Assembly: GCF_001275675.1 (NCBI RefSeq)
Contig: NZ_LITM01000010.1
Span: forward strand, 1-64,000
Reading direction: 5' to 3'
Origin: Lysinibacillus sp. FJAT-14745
GTDB taxonomy: Bacteria; Bacillota; Bacilli; Bacillales_A; Planococcaceae
Length of the DNA: 64,000 nucleotides
Shown here piece by piece: positions 51,540 to 60,500 of this stretch. The notes beneath the pieces are model-generated. The model was given only the letters and a program-made list of their open reading frames with translations, was not told where the DNA came from and made no database searches. The number at the start of each line of letters is the position of its first letter. Within the stretch, counting starts at the first letter, position 1. The position numbers were made by a program, and so were the translations under genes.

Positions 51540-53771
51540 CTAGTAATTGCGGCCGCTGTTTTGTTCATAGGCAGCCTTTGCTAGACGAACTGTAGATATA
51601 GCCAAATCTGCATACGTCACTTTCTCAGTAGCATTGAATTTATTTTGCTGTCCATCAATTAGTCCCATTGCACTCGCTAAAGCAGCAAAACCTGCGTACG
51701 CTGGGTCAATTGAGCTTGCATCAGCAAAGTTTAATTTGTAAATGTCACTATGCTTAGCAGCATTCTCTAATTTTAGTACACGTACTAACCATTCTGCAAG
51801 CTCTTGACGAGTCAATGTTGTATCTACTGCAAATTGATCCGCCGGTTGTAAAATACCCATTCTTACAGCTTGTTCAACGATTCCGTATAATGGATGCTTT
51901 TTGTCAATATTCTCGAAGGATTGCGTATCGTTGCCTCTTCCATACGGACCACCAAAATCATAATATCCGTATGATAGTGACTTAACTAAGATTTTCAAAG
52001 CTTCTCCCTTTGTTACACCTGCATCAGCATTAAAGTTTGCTGGGTCTTTAACCTCTAATATATTTTGGCGTAGTAAATAAGTTAATTCTCCACCAGCTGT
52101 TGGATGTGAAATGGCTGGTTTTTCTTTAGAATCATCAATTTTGTGAAGCCATTCACCAGTGGTTGCATCAATACTATTGAACAAGATTCCATTATAAACT
52201 GGCGAGTATACTAAATCATATTGGTGATTATCCTCTCCATCCTGTTTTGCATACTGGAGCCCCAATTTTATCCCCTCATTAAACGTTGCTTTAGCTTTAT
52301 CAGCAGGAATAGCTTTGTTTACAGAAGGCCAATTATCAATCTTGCGATTATTAATACCTAAAGAACCTAATTTCCCATCTGCATTGATACTAACAGAAAT
52401 ATCATCCCCTACTACGGCTATGCCATTGACAACACGTGGGAAGGAGAAGTAATACTGTTTGCTGTATTTGTCATATACTGTATCTTCTATTGGTTTTGAA
52501 TAATTATGAATATATGACGGAGCCCACTCTTTTAAGTAGTCTATTGCCTTTGCTAACGCAGCATCTTTTGAAATTGGTTCTACTTTATCACCTGTCTCCA
52601 TGAAGTCTCTACGCATATCCCAGTATTTTGTAATTTCACCTGTTGCCTTGTTCACTTCAAATGATGTGCCTGAGCCATGATCTCCAAAATCATACATATA
52701 ATTCACTTCGTAAATTGTCTCGCCATTTTCATTTTCTCTTTCATTAACCGAATCAATTTGTAGCTTTACTTTGTCTGAATCAACTTTTAAGAAAGACTTA
52801 GCTAACTCTTCAACTTCTGCTAATGTAATATCCTTCTTTCTAGGCGCAAGTGGTTGCGATGCAAGTTTTTCTACACCTTTTGCCTTTGGTACTTGTGAAG
52901 TGAAACCATTCATTGTTTGCCACTGCCCATTTATTGCATGTACTCCATTGAAGTTTGTTGGCGGCATATACACAAGCTTAGCACTAGCTTCACCTGTCTG
53001 GAAGTTATAGTCAACCATGTAACGTAAATCAACTGACAAATTTTCGCGAACTTGTGTAAGTATATCTGACTCATTCTTTTTCTGTTCTAAGTTATCAAAT
53101 GTTGCCTTACTAGTTGACTCAGTATTACGATACATACCTGTAACTTCACCATTTGCTAGAACTTCAATATTGATTTGCTGATTACTAAATGGCACACCAT
53201 TGTGTGTAGGCGAATACGCGAATGAATACGTAATTGGCTCAGATAAAGGTCTACTAAAACTAAAACCAAAATCACTATAAATATTGTCTTCACGTAGCTT
53301 GTAATTCGCAGTATCCGGCAATTTCTTTAGGAAGTCTTGGGCAATTTTTTTTGCTTCACTCTCTGAATACTTCACTGGGTACAATGCATCCGCTATATTG
53401 GCAGGCTGATAGTGAAAATTCTCTAATTCTAAATTTTCGCCTTTAAAAGTAAAATCACCATAAACGTCTTTACCATTGATTGTCTTATGGAAGCTTAAAT
53501 TATAGCGTATCGTTTTATCATCATTAAAGTAATGCGCTTCCCCCATTGAGAAATCTTTCTCTGTTACAAAATTGAACTTGTCTGGAAATAGTGTATTCAA
53601 TTGCTTAATAAGCATACTTTTTGTTACTTTTGTTTCTGTTGAAGAAACTTGAATTGCAACTCTCTCTTGTGGTTCTTTTACATTTGCTGAAGCTTGTGCC
53701 ATTGGTGAAAGTACACCAACAGAAAATGCAGTAGATGTTAGTATGATACCTAACTTTTTAAAGTTTACCAA
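51540..53771 (-). CDS. Exported YcdB/YcdC-repeat protein with SLH domains
   Basis: A 743-residue surface protein. Signal peptide ends near SPMAQA (residue 27). Residues about 45-570 contain repeated YcdB/YcdC (PepSY-like) units, seen in pairs such as SEAKKIAQDFLKKL, TLAEVEELAKSFLKV and DAALAKAIDYLKEW, with LVYSPVYNGILFNSIDATTG near 525. Residues about 590-740 are S-layer homology repeats (FENIDKKHPLYGIVEQAVRM). TTG start with AGGAGG seven bases upstream. It may inhibit or chaperone proteases like other PepSY proteins; this is a guess. Confidence 0.87.
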   Translation of the reverse strand: MVNFKKLGIILTSTAFSVGVLSPMAQASANVKEPQERVAIQVSSTETKVTKSMLIKQLNTLFPDKFNFVTEKDFSMGEAHYFNDDKTIRYNLSFHKTINGKDVYGDFTFKGENLELENFHYQPANIADALYPVKYSESEAKKIAQDFLKKLPDTANYKLREDNIYSDFGFSFSRPLSEPITYSFAYSPTHNGVPFSNQQINIEVLANGEVTGMYRNTESTSKATFDNLEQKKNESDILTQVRENLSVDLRYMVDYNFQTGEASAKLVYMPPTNFNGVHAINGQWQTMNGFTSQVPKAKGVEKLASQPLAPRKKDITLAEVEELAKSFLKVDSDKVKLQIDSVNERENENGETIYEVNYMYDFGDHGSGTSFEVNKATGEITKYWDMRRDFMETGDKVEPISKDAALAKAIDYLKEWAPSYIHNYSKPIEDTVYDKYSKQYYFSFPRVVNGIAVVGDDISVSINADGKLGSLGINNRKIDNWPSVNKAIPADKAKATFNEGIKLGLQYAKQDGEDNHQYDLVYSPVYNGILFNSIDATTGEWLHKIDDSKEKPAISHPTAGGELTYLLRQNILEVKDPANFNADAGVTKGEALKILVKSLSYGYYDFGGPYGRGNDTQSFENIDKKHPLYGIVEQAVRMGILQPADQFAVDTTLTRQELAEWLVRVLKLENAAKHSDIYKLNFADASSIDPAYAGFAALASAMGLIDGQQNKFNATEKVTYADLAISTVRLAKAAYEQNSGRNY

Positions 53772-53905
53772 AATATACCTCCTAGATTATCATTTGCCAT
53801 AATTATAATATAGATTACCAGAAATGGAAATGATGTTTTCGAATTATTTATTTTTATTAGAAAATAGAATGGACATAGAGCTTCCTTTATTGCTCCTGAA
53901 GATTC

Positions 53906-55195
53906 TCATTTCTTTACTACATCAAAATTTGACCCGATTAATAACCAATTTTGCGGGAATGGTAGACCCAACTTCCAATAGCCTACCCCTCGAAGTTTGT
54001 ACTGTTTGATTAAATTGAACTTCGCTTGAATGGACCTTGCATCCTCGAACCACACCACATGTGCTTTACCTTGCTCATCATAGTATTCAAAGAATGGTGC
54101 TTGAGATCTTAAATCAAACTGAATAGCAGCATTATATTTCTTAGCAATCTCGATAGCCGCTTGTGGACTAACTGCTTTTGCATATGGTCCCCCTTGTACA
54201 AAAGGCAGTGTCCAGTCATAGCCATATAAATTTTGTCCAAGTAAAATTTTGTTCCGAGGTATCTCACTAACTGCATATTTTACAACTGCCTCTACCTCTG
54301 GAAGTGGCGATACTGCCATAGGGGGCCCTGCAGAATATCCCCATTCATAAGTCATTAACATAACAAAATCCACTATTTCTCCATGTGCTTTATAATCATG
54401 CCCCTCTGTCCACGGACCTCGCTGACTAGCACTTGTTTTAGGAGCTAGCGCTGTCGATACGGTATATCCCTGTGGATGGAATCGACTCACAGCTCTCCTT
54501 AAAAAGTTGTTATACGCTTGTCGTTGATCGCCCGGCAAATTCTCAAAATCAAAATGAATATCTTTAACGGTTCCTAAGCGCTTGGCCTCTTCAAGAATAT
54601 TGTTAAAGAGCAGATCCTGTACTGCTGTACTTTGAAAAATATCTTTCGCCAAATCACCACTAAAACTAAAATTCTCCAAATTTGAGACAACCATCGCTAG
54701 AGAAGCACCTGTATCATTTGCAATTTGTGCCACACCTTGACTCGGAGGTATCTTAAGCGTCCCATCTCGCCTTGCCTCATAGCTAAATAGAGCAAAATAA
54801 GTTAAAAATGGACCGGCTTCTCTTGCTTGACTCAGTAATGCCTCACTAACGAATGTCCCTTTCGGTTCTAAATATGCCAATGTTTCTGCCCTTGTTTTTG
54901 GTTGAGGTGGAATATAAAGTCGCATACCAATCGATAAAGGTTGACTCGGACTAATATTGTTCACCTGAGCAAGTGTTAAATAATTAATGCCAAAGCGTTG
55001 GCCAATTGAATATAGACTATCTCCTGACTGCACATAATAGAAGTTTCCGACAATCGGTATCACAAGCGCTTGCCCTATAACTAATCGATTTGGTTCAGGA
55101 ATTTGATTGGCATCTACAATACTTTGAACTGTTGTCCCATATGTCTGCGCAATACCCCATAAGGACTCCCCTGCCCGTACAACATGTATTTGAAT
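53906..55195 (-). CDS. sleL: Spore cortex-lytic enzyme SleL/YaaH (LysM-LysM-GH18)
   Basis: An N-acetylglucosaminidase of 429 residues that trims cortex fragments in germination. Two LysM domains (HVVRAGESLWGIAQTYG; YYVQSGDSLYSIGQRFG) cover about 1-95; a GH18 barrel follows, with the acid in DIHFDFENLPG near 225, and VMLMTYEWGY. No signal peptide, as in SleL. AAGGAGG sits seven bases before an in-frame ATT at 55195; no ATG, GTG or TTG lies between it and the first LysM. Starting there gives the family's length (about 430). The alternative ATG at 55267 has no ribosome site and adds 24 unrelated residues. Confidence 0.88.
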   Translation of the reverse strand: MQIHVVRAGESLWGIAQTYGTTVQSIVDANQIPEPNRLVIGQALVIPIVGNFYYVQSGDSLYSIGQRFGINYLTLAQVNNISPSQPLSIGMRLYIPPQPKTRAETLAYLEPKGTFVSEALLSQAREAGPFLTYFALFSYEARRDGTLKIPPSQGVAQIANDTGASLAMVVSNLENFSFSGDLAKDIFQSTAVQDLLFNNILEEAKRLGTVKDIHFDFENLPGDQRQAYNNFLRRAVSRFHPQGYTVSTALAPKTSASQRGPWTEGHDYKAHGEIVDFVMLMTYEWGYSAGPPMAVSPLPEVEAVVKYAVSEIPRNKILLGQNLYGYDWTLPFVQGGPYAKAVSPQAAIEIAKKYNAAIQFDLRSQAPFFEYYDEQGKAHVVWFEDARSIQAKFNLIKQYKLRGVGYWKLGLPFPQNWLLIGSNFDVVKK

Positions 55196-55295
55196 GTCAG
55201 TGCCTCCTTCTAGCTTGATAAAATCACACCTGTAAAGCTTATGAATTAGGCAATGAAAAGATGTCATTGCTCAGTAAGAACAGATTCCCTGTAAA

Positions 55296-55332
55296 CAAAA
55301 AAGGTCCATCGCTTATTCTAGCGAATGGACTT
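55296..55332 (-). terminator. Terminator of the sigma-factor operon
   Basis: The minus strand pairs AAAGTCCATTCGCT with AGCGATGGACC(TTT) then T-rich sequence. It overlaps the last codons of the gene ending at 55313. Confidence 0.8.
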
Positions 55333-55870
55333 TATTTTCTTTGATTTTCTTAAAATATTCATTACATGTTCGACAAAGGTTTATAAATAACAAAGATGAA
55401 AGCAACTGAAATAAAGAACCTATAAAATGAACATTTCCCCGCATACTCGCATCAAAGTTTATTGAAAATGCCTGTATGACGAAGCCGCAAAGCATAAATG
55501 CCATGAACTTCTGGTATGTTTTAAATGTTTTAGCTTCAAGAGGTTTATTATTATGAATGTGTAATAATAGTTGAAAAACCCAATACATAAAGACGATGAA
55601 TAAAAATTGCATAAACTGTACACCAATTTCCCCTAATATCTGATAACCTAGCCATTGATATAGCTCCACGAAAAATGACATTATCATTAAAATAATGGCA
55701 AAATTCTTCGACCAACGCTTTAAGTTATGAAAAGACGGCAACAGATGGATACCGTATGCAAAGAGTAGATAGCCAATGAAATCTGGTAATATATCAGGTA
55801 ATCCAAAAGCATTTAAATCTATAAAAACAAAACCCATGCCACTAAGTAAATACTCGTAAGGATTTTTCAT
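55313..55870 (-). CDS. Polytopic membrane protein in the sigma-factor operon
   Basis: Not recognised. A 185-residue protein with about five hydrophobic segments (for example VFIDLNAFGLPDILPDFIGY at the start, FLFIVFMYWVFQLLLHIH in the middle) and a Lys-rich C-terminal tail. Its ATG overlaps the preceding stop (TAATG), so it is coupled to the putative anti-sigma gene. It may be part of the signal input for the sigma factor or a target of it. Confidence 0.78.
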   Translation of the reverse strand: MKNPYEYLLSGMGFVFIDLNAFGLPDILPDFIGYLLFAYGIHLLPSFHNLKRWSKNFAIILMIMSFFVELYQWLGYQILGEIGVQFMQFLFIVFMYWVFQLLLHIHNNKPLEAKTFKTYQKFMAFMLCGFVIQAFSINFDASMRGNVHFIGSLFQLLSSLLFINLCRTCNEYFKKIKENKVHSLE

Positions 55871-56415
55871 TACTTTATACCTCCCTCATTTGTTTTCATC
55901 AAGTAACTATCCTGTTTCTGTTGAATTTCATCGATATTGTCTCGCTTACTCTTATAATCGTAGGATTCGCTATAGCTTGGTTGCACAATAGTTTCATCAA
56001 TGTTTCGATGCTCTGCATATACTAAGTTCCCTATCCATGCAAAAAAAGACAAAGAAAAAGTCATGTAGACAAGTCTTCCCTTCGTAAGCCCCTTGAAATA
56101 AACGAACAAAATAAATGACGAGAGCGCAAGCATGAGGAAAATGCACACTATAATGGTAAGGTCTTTTTCCCATTCGGTAGTTAATTGTGCTGCATTTTTC
56201 AATTCGAACGATTGCCCCGTTCCAATCATAAATACAAATAGAAGAACAGCCAGTGTCACCGGAACGGTTAGTATTGTTGCAATAGAAAATCTTGTTGTCT
56301 TCTTTAGATGCGTCTTTTGGAGTTTTTGACGTATTTCATTTGAGAAATCTACATCTGGCTCTTTATCAGGGCGTTTTTTTAGTGCGTCAAATAGATCGTA
56401 ATCACGTTCTTCCAT
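55870..56415 (-). CDS. Putative anti-sigma factor, membrane protein
   Basis: A 181-residue protein with a charged cytoplasmic N-terminus of about 40 residues (LFDALKKRPDKEPDVDFSNE), three membrane helices and a charged tail with several Tyr and Gln. It overlaps the sigma gene stop (TTGATG) and has GGGAGGG upstream. The position directly after an ECF sigma gene and the topology suggest a membrane anti-sigma; no zinc-binding anti-sigma motif is seen. Confidence 0.72.
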   Translation of the reverse strand: MEERDYDLFDALKKRPDKEPDVDFSNEIRQKLQKTHLKKTTRFSIATILTVPVTLAVLLFVFMIGTGQSFELKNAAQLTTEWEKDLTIIVCIFLMLALSSFILFVYFKGLTKGRLVYMTFSLSFFAWIGNLVYAEHRNIDETIVQPSYSESYDYKSKRDNIDEIQQKQDSYLMKTNEGGIK

Positions 56416-56924
56416 CAATCATCCCTCCCTACCTTTTTTCGAAGCCTCGCCATTGCTCGGTGAAAATCAACACGTACCTTGACTTCCGAGATACCTAAAA
56501 TCACAGCTGTTTCTTGTATCGTGTAGTCTTTTAGCATTCTGCAAATAATGATTATCCGATCATGTGATTTTAATGTCATTAATGCTTCTTGTACTGTTTG
56601 CCATTGCTCATTTTTCTCCACAATCTCTAAAGGCTTTGGCACTTCTTTCAATACGGGCTGCCAGCTAAGTTTTTCTGTTATTAAACGCTTTATCTTCTGT
56701 CTTCTATGTATATCTACTGCTGTATTCCGTGCAATTGAAAAGAGCCAAGTTTTTACTTTATCGTTATCCTTTAATTTATCTAATTGCTTCATCGCCTTAA
56801 AAAACGTTTCTTGCGTAATATCCTCTGCCTCTTGTTTACTATTTGTATAATAAAGCGCAAAATGATACACATCTCGATGATAACAATCGTACAAATGTTC
56901 TATTTTCGGTATATCTTGATGCAA
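56415..56924 (-). CDS. ECF-type RNA polymerase sigma factor
   Basis: A 169-residue sigma-70 family factor. Region 2 is YDCYHRDVYHFALYYTNSKQ, then EAEDITQETFFKAM and KVKTWLFSIARNTAVD; region 4 is DRIIIICRMLKDYTIQETAV with LGISEVKVRVDFHRAMARLR. The TTG at 56924 has GGGGTGA four bases upstream and gives the usual ECF size; the frame open to 57143 would add 73 residues unlike any sigma factor and run through a strong ECF-type promoter. It is followed by two membrane protein genes. Confidence 0.88.
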   Translation of the reverse strand: MHQDIPKIEHLYDCYHRDVYHFALYYTNSKQEAEDITQETFFKAMKQLDKLKDNDKVKTWLFSIARNTAVDIHRRQKIKRLITEKLSWQPVLKEVPKPLEIVEKNEQWQTVQEALMTLKSHDRIIIICRMLKDYTIQETAVILGISEVKVRVDFHRAMARLRKKVGRDD

Positions 56925-56956
56925 AACTTCACCCCACTTTCTACACTCACAAATAA

Positions 56957-56982
56957 GTCGTCGTAACCAATTATTTGTTACA
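56957..56982 (-). promoter_or_regulatory. Candidate ECF autoregulatory promoter
   Basis: On the minus strand TGTAAC (56982-56977), 16 bases, then CGAC (56960-56957), close to the SigX-type pattern TGTAAC-N16/17-CGAC. It lies 33 bases before the TTG start of the sigma gene, as expected for self-activation. Confidence 0.65.
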
Positions 56983-57079
56983 CTTTTCCCAATTTTTTTT
57001 ACGCAACTAGCGTAAAACGCCTCATTCTTTTCACTGTTTACTCTCTTGTATAATGAAATTACTGTAAGGAGGTGTTCGA

Positions 57080-57499
57080 TTGCGTTTATTTTACCAACAG
57101 AAGACAATCGGCAAAAAATCGCGTAAACTTCAAAAAATCCCATTTACGATTGAAGAGCCTGTCCATACTTTAAAAGATTTGCTTACGCAACTTGTTACAC
57201 AAGAGGTCCATAATTATAACGAAAAGGCCTTGGATACTCCGCTTCATATTTATATAACTGATCAGCAGCTAGAGGAGGCAGCACAGCACGGCAAAGTACA
57301 TTTTGGTGAGAAACAAAATGCCACAAAGCAGTCTGTAGAGCAAGCAATAGCCACAGTTCTTCAAGCCTTTGAAGACGAGCTTTTTTTAGTATTACAGAAC
57401 GAGGAGCAGTTAAATTCACTAATTGCACCTTTAGCAATACGAGAAGATGATGTTTTTACATTTATTAAACTGACAATGCTAGCAGGACGCATTTGGTAA
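57080..57499 (+). CDS. Hypothetical partner of the DUF4132-like protein
   Basis: Not recognised. A 139-residue soluble protein, mostly helical (TLKDLLTQLVTQEVHNYNEK; VEQAIATVLQAFEDELFLVL). TTG start with AAGGAGG seven bases upstream. It ends 12 bases before the giant gene and its stop codon is part of that gene's ribosome site, so they are one transcription unit. It may bind or regulate the large protein. Confidence 0.75.
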   Translation: MRLFYQQKTIGKKSRKLQKIPFTIEEPVHTLKDLLTQLVTQEVHNYNEKALDTPLHIYITDQQLEEAAQHGKVHFGEKQNATKQSVEQAIATVLQAFEDELFLVLQNEEQLNSLIAPLAIREDDVFTFIKLTMLAGRIW

Positions 57500-57511
57500 G
57501 GAGTGATTCCC

Positions 57512-60500
57512 ATGACACTATCAAACGATCAAAGAAACCATTTTCAAAGTACAATAGATACTGCACCAATAGCTATTCAAGCAATAGCTACAGCATTACT
57601 TCAATATATGGATAAACGCGATTATGCCATTGAACAGCTAATTGCTGATTTGAAGATCACGACACTTGAGGAGCTATTTACTGGACCTCTTTTCGATGTA
57701 CTAACACTATTTTCATCACAAGAGCGTGCTTTGAACATTAAGAAATTGGCATTACATTACGATCACACAATGTTTCAGACTGACATTATGCGTAGATCAT
57801 TTCGATCTGCACAACCCGTACAGGACCACCTTTTTCAATGCTTACAATTAATTGAAGAAATGCTGACATTTGAAGAAATGAATCTACAGGAATTATTGAT
57901 GAATCACAATCAATATGAGCATGGTTCATACCCTAACTACAGCTCCTTTGTGGTTAAAAATGAAAATATGAAGGTAATGTCTTTTCATGTTTTTGAACAA
58001 ATGCTTGCTGAAGAACTGTCATTAGAAAACTCTGCTATGGAAGAAGCCGTTGAACATATATTATTTGACGAGCATCAAGGTAGCTTTTTTGGATATCCAC
58101 TAATAAGAGGGATTTTCAAATCGACGAATGCTCGTCTACATGAGGCACTCGGTAAACTATTAGTTGCTGCTGCACGACAAGAGGGACTACGCCAAGCCAT
58201 TGTTGAAAATATTGACCATGGCACATTAGAGGCACAGCTTACCATTATGAAGCTTATTCAGGAGCATCAGCTAACTCGTTTCTCCTCAGTTATTCGCGCA
58301 ATCGATACATGGATGGGGCTTGGCTACAATAGCTTTGAAAATCAAAAAGTAACGGAGGAAGTATTGTCGTTAGCCATTCGAGCAATTGAAGACGATTATT
58401 TCACCCTTGAGCTATTAAAAAGTGAACGAACGATTGATATTTACGTAGCACTATGGACAATTTCAACGAAGGATTATTCGAAGCTCGATACAATTTTGCC
58501 AGAGTTATTACAACGCGAAAAGCATATCCAGCTGACAACGCTCGCATTTTTGAAAAATCTAGGGAAAGTTTCCTTCACTGCTCCGTTTGTTAAGGGTATC
58601 ATTTTAACAACGAAGGATATTGAGCTATTTACATTTGCTTGGGGAAATTTCCTAAACGCAAATAACTATATTAATAGTGAATATGCTTGGGATAACGATT
58701 GGATAACGGATTTACAAAAGTTCTTGCAGGAAAATACCCAGCTACAAGGCATTGAATACCTATTATTTGAACAGCTTGAATGGGCAAAAAGTGAGCTTCC
58801 GAAAGATGGTATAACGATTGCAGGAAAACCTTTATCATTCGTCTATGCACACTTGTCATTAGAAGATTTAATTTCCACACAAATAATTTTGTCCCATCAT
58901 TTACAAGATGAAGAGCTATTTCAACGTATAATTGCGAATGCAGATTCTTACTCTCCTACAAGTAGAATCGGCCTTCTTAATATTTATTGTCTTGATAATA
59001 CTACGCAAGGAAAACGTGATTTTCTATTTTGCGCTTTACGAGATCGAAGCTCCATTAATCGTTCCCTGGCATTGAAAAAGATACAATCACTAACACCTAC
59101 AGACGATGAAATTTTAAAAATTGAGGACCTTTTAGCGAATAAATCAGGTTCACTTCGTAAAGAAGCTATTTCACTCTTAAAGCTACAGTCGCAAGAGAAA
59201 ACATTGCAAAGTTCCGAGCGACTTATACAGGACAAGAAACAGTTGAAGCGACTTGGTGGACTAGAACTATTACTGGAGGCCTCTAAAGAATATCACCTAA
59301 CTAGTGAGCAAATAACCGCATTATGCAACCAGCTTCCAAAAATAACGAAGACTGAGCAAGTGCTGTTAGATCAATTGTTAACAAGTGATGTTCCAGAATA
59401 TAACGAGGACAATGGCTTTGGTTTATATACGCCACACCCTCCTATTCAATACGACAACATCACTAATATTGATATAAAGATGAATGACGTGGAAGCATGG
59501 CAGCAGCTTGTTCCATTATATTTACAAGAAACAATGCCGCTAGAAAAATTCTTTGCTTATGATGTAGAGAAGCTTTTGTTAAAGCTTGAGCAGCTTATTC
59601 AGCTATTAGATGTGAATGCCCACTATGAATACGAGACATATCGATGGGATGATACGCCGTTCACAACAACATTAGGACAAACATTTAATATCGTCGCTTC
59701 GAAAACAGAAAATAATCGAAATGCAAGTCTCGATGTATATCCGATACCAGATGACATTCTCCAGTGGATAAAGACGTCCAAATTCAGTGGAGAGGATTTA
59801 GCTTATTTTAACTTTTATAACAATCTATCTGAAACGGTACATGAACTGAGCGAAGCAGCACAAGCTTTAATCGCTCCACTCTTTAATTATGCAGAAATAA
59901 AAGAACGTGTTACTAAGTTTAAAAACTTAAAATATCAGCGAACATTGGAACGAATTTTCACTGTACTCTCGCAAGATTTAGCTAATATTTCTGGTGAGCA
60001 GGAGCTTCATAAAGAGGCTGTCGCATTACTAGAACAGCATGCTCCAGAGTTTAATGCTTTTGAACAGGTAATCGGTATTATGCTTCAACTTTTAACACAA
60101 ATACCAGCAGATCAGTGGAAGCTTGATGTACGAGAGAAGGACTATTATTATTATCGCTCTACTTCAACTATAGTAGATTTAGATGTTATCGATGCTTTTG
60201 TAGATTTATGTTTCTCTCACTATACGACTTACGGTGAATATGTCAAAATGCTTGCCATCAATGAAGAGTTAACAAAGAGAATGCAGAAAGAACAATATAG
60301 CCCAACTATATACAATCTAAATCTATTCCAATATTTAGATGCTTTTAATGCAGGTTTATTCACTAAGGATCATTTATTTGAAACCATCTTCACGAATACA
60401 TTAGCCTCTGAGATACTTGTTGCACCAAACAAATTAACGGAGCGTTATCAAGAGTCATTTGAAGACTTATCGAATTTCTTTGCTGTTCGTGAGCAGGCCA

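Noticed and set aside
56925-57143. 73-residue N-terminal extension of the sigma factor
   Set aside because: The extension is unlike sigma factors, lacks a ribosome site, and contains the ECF-type promoter; TTG at 56924 has a good ribosome site.
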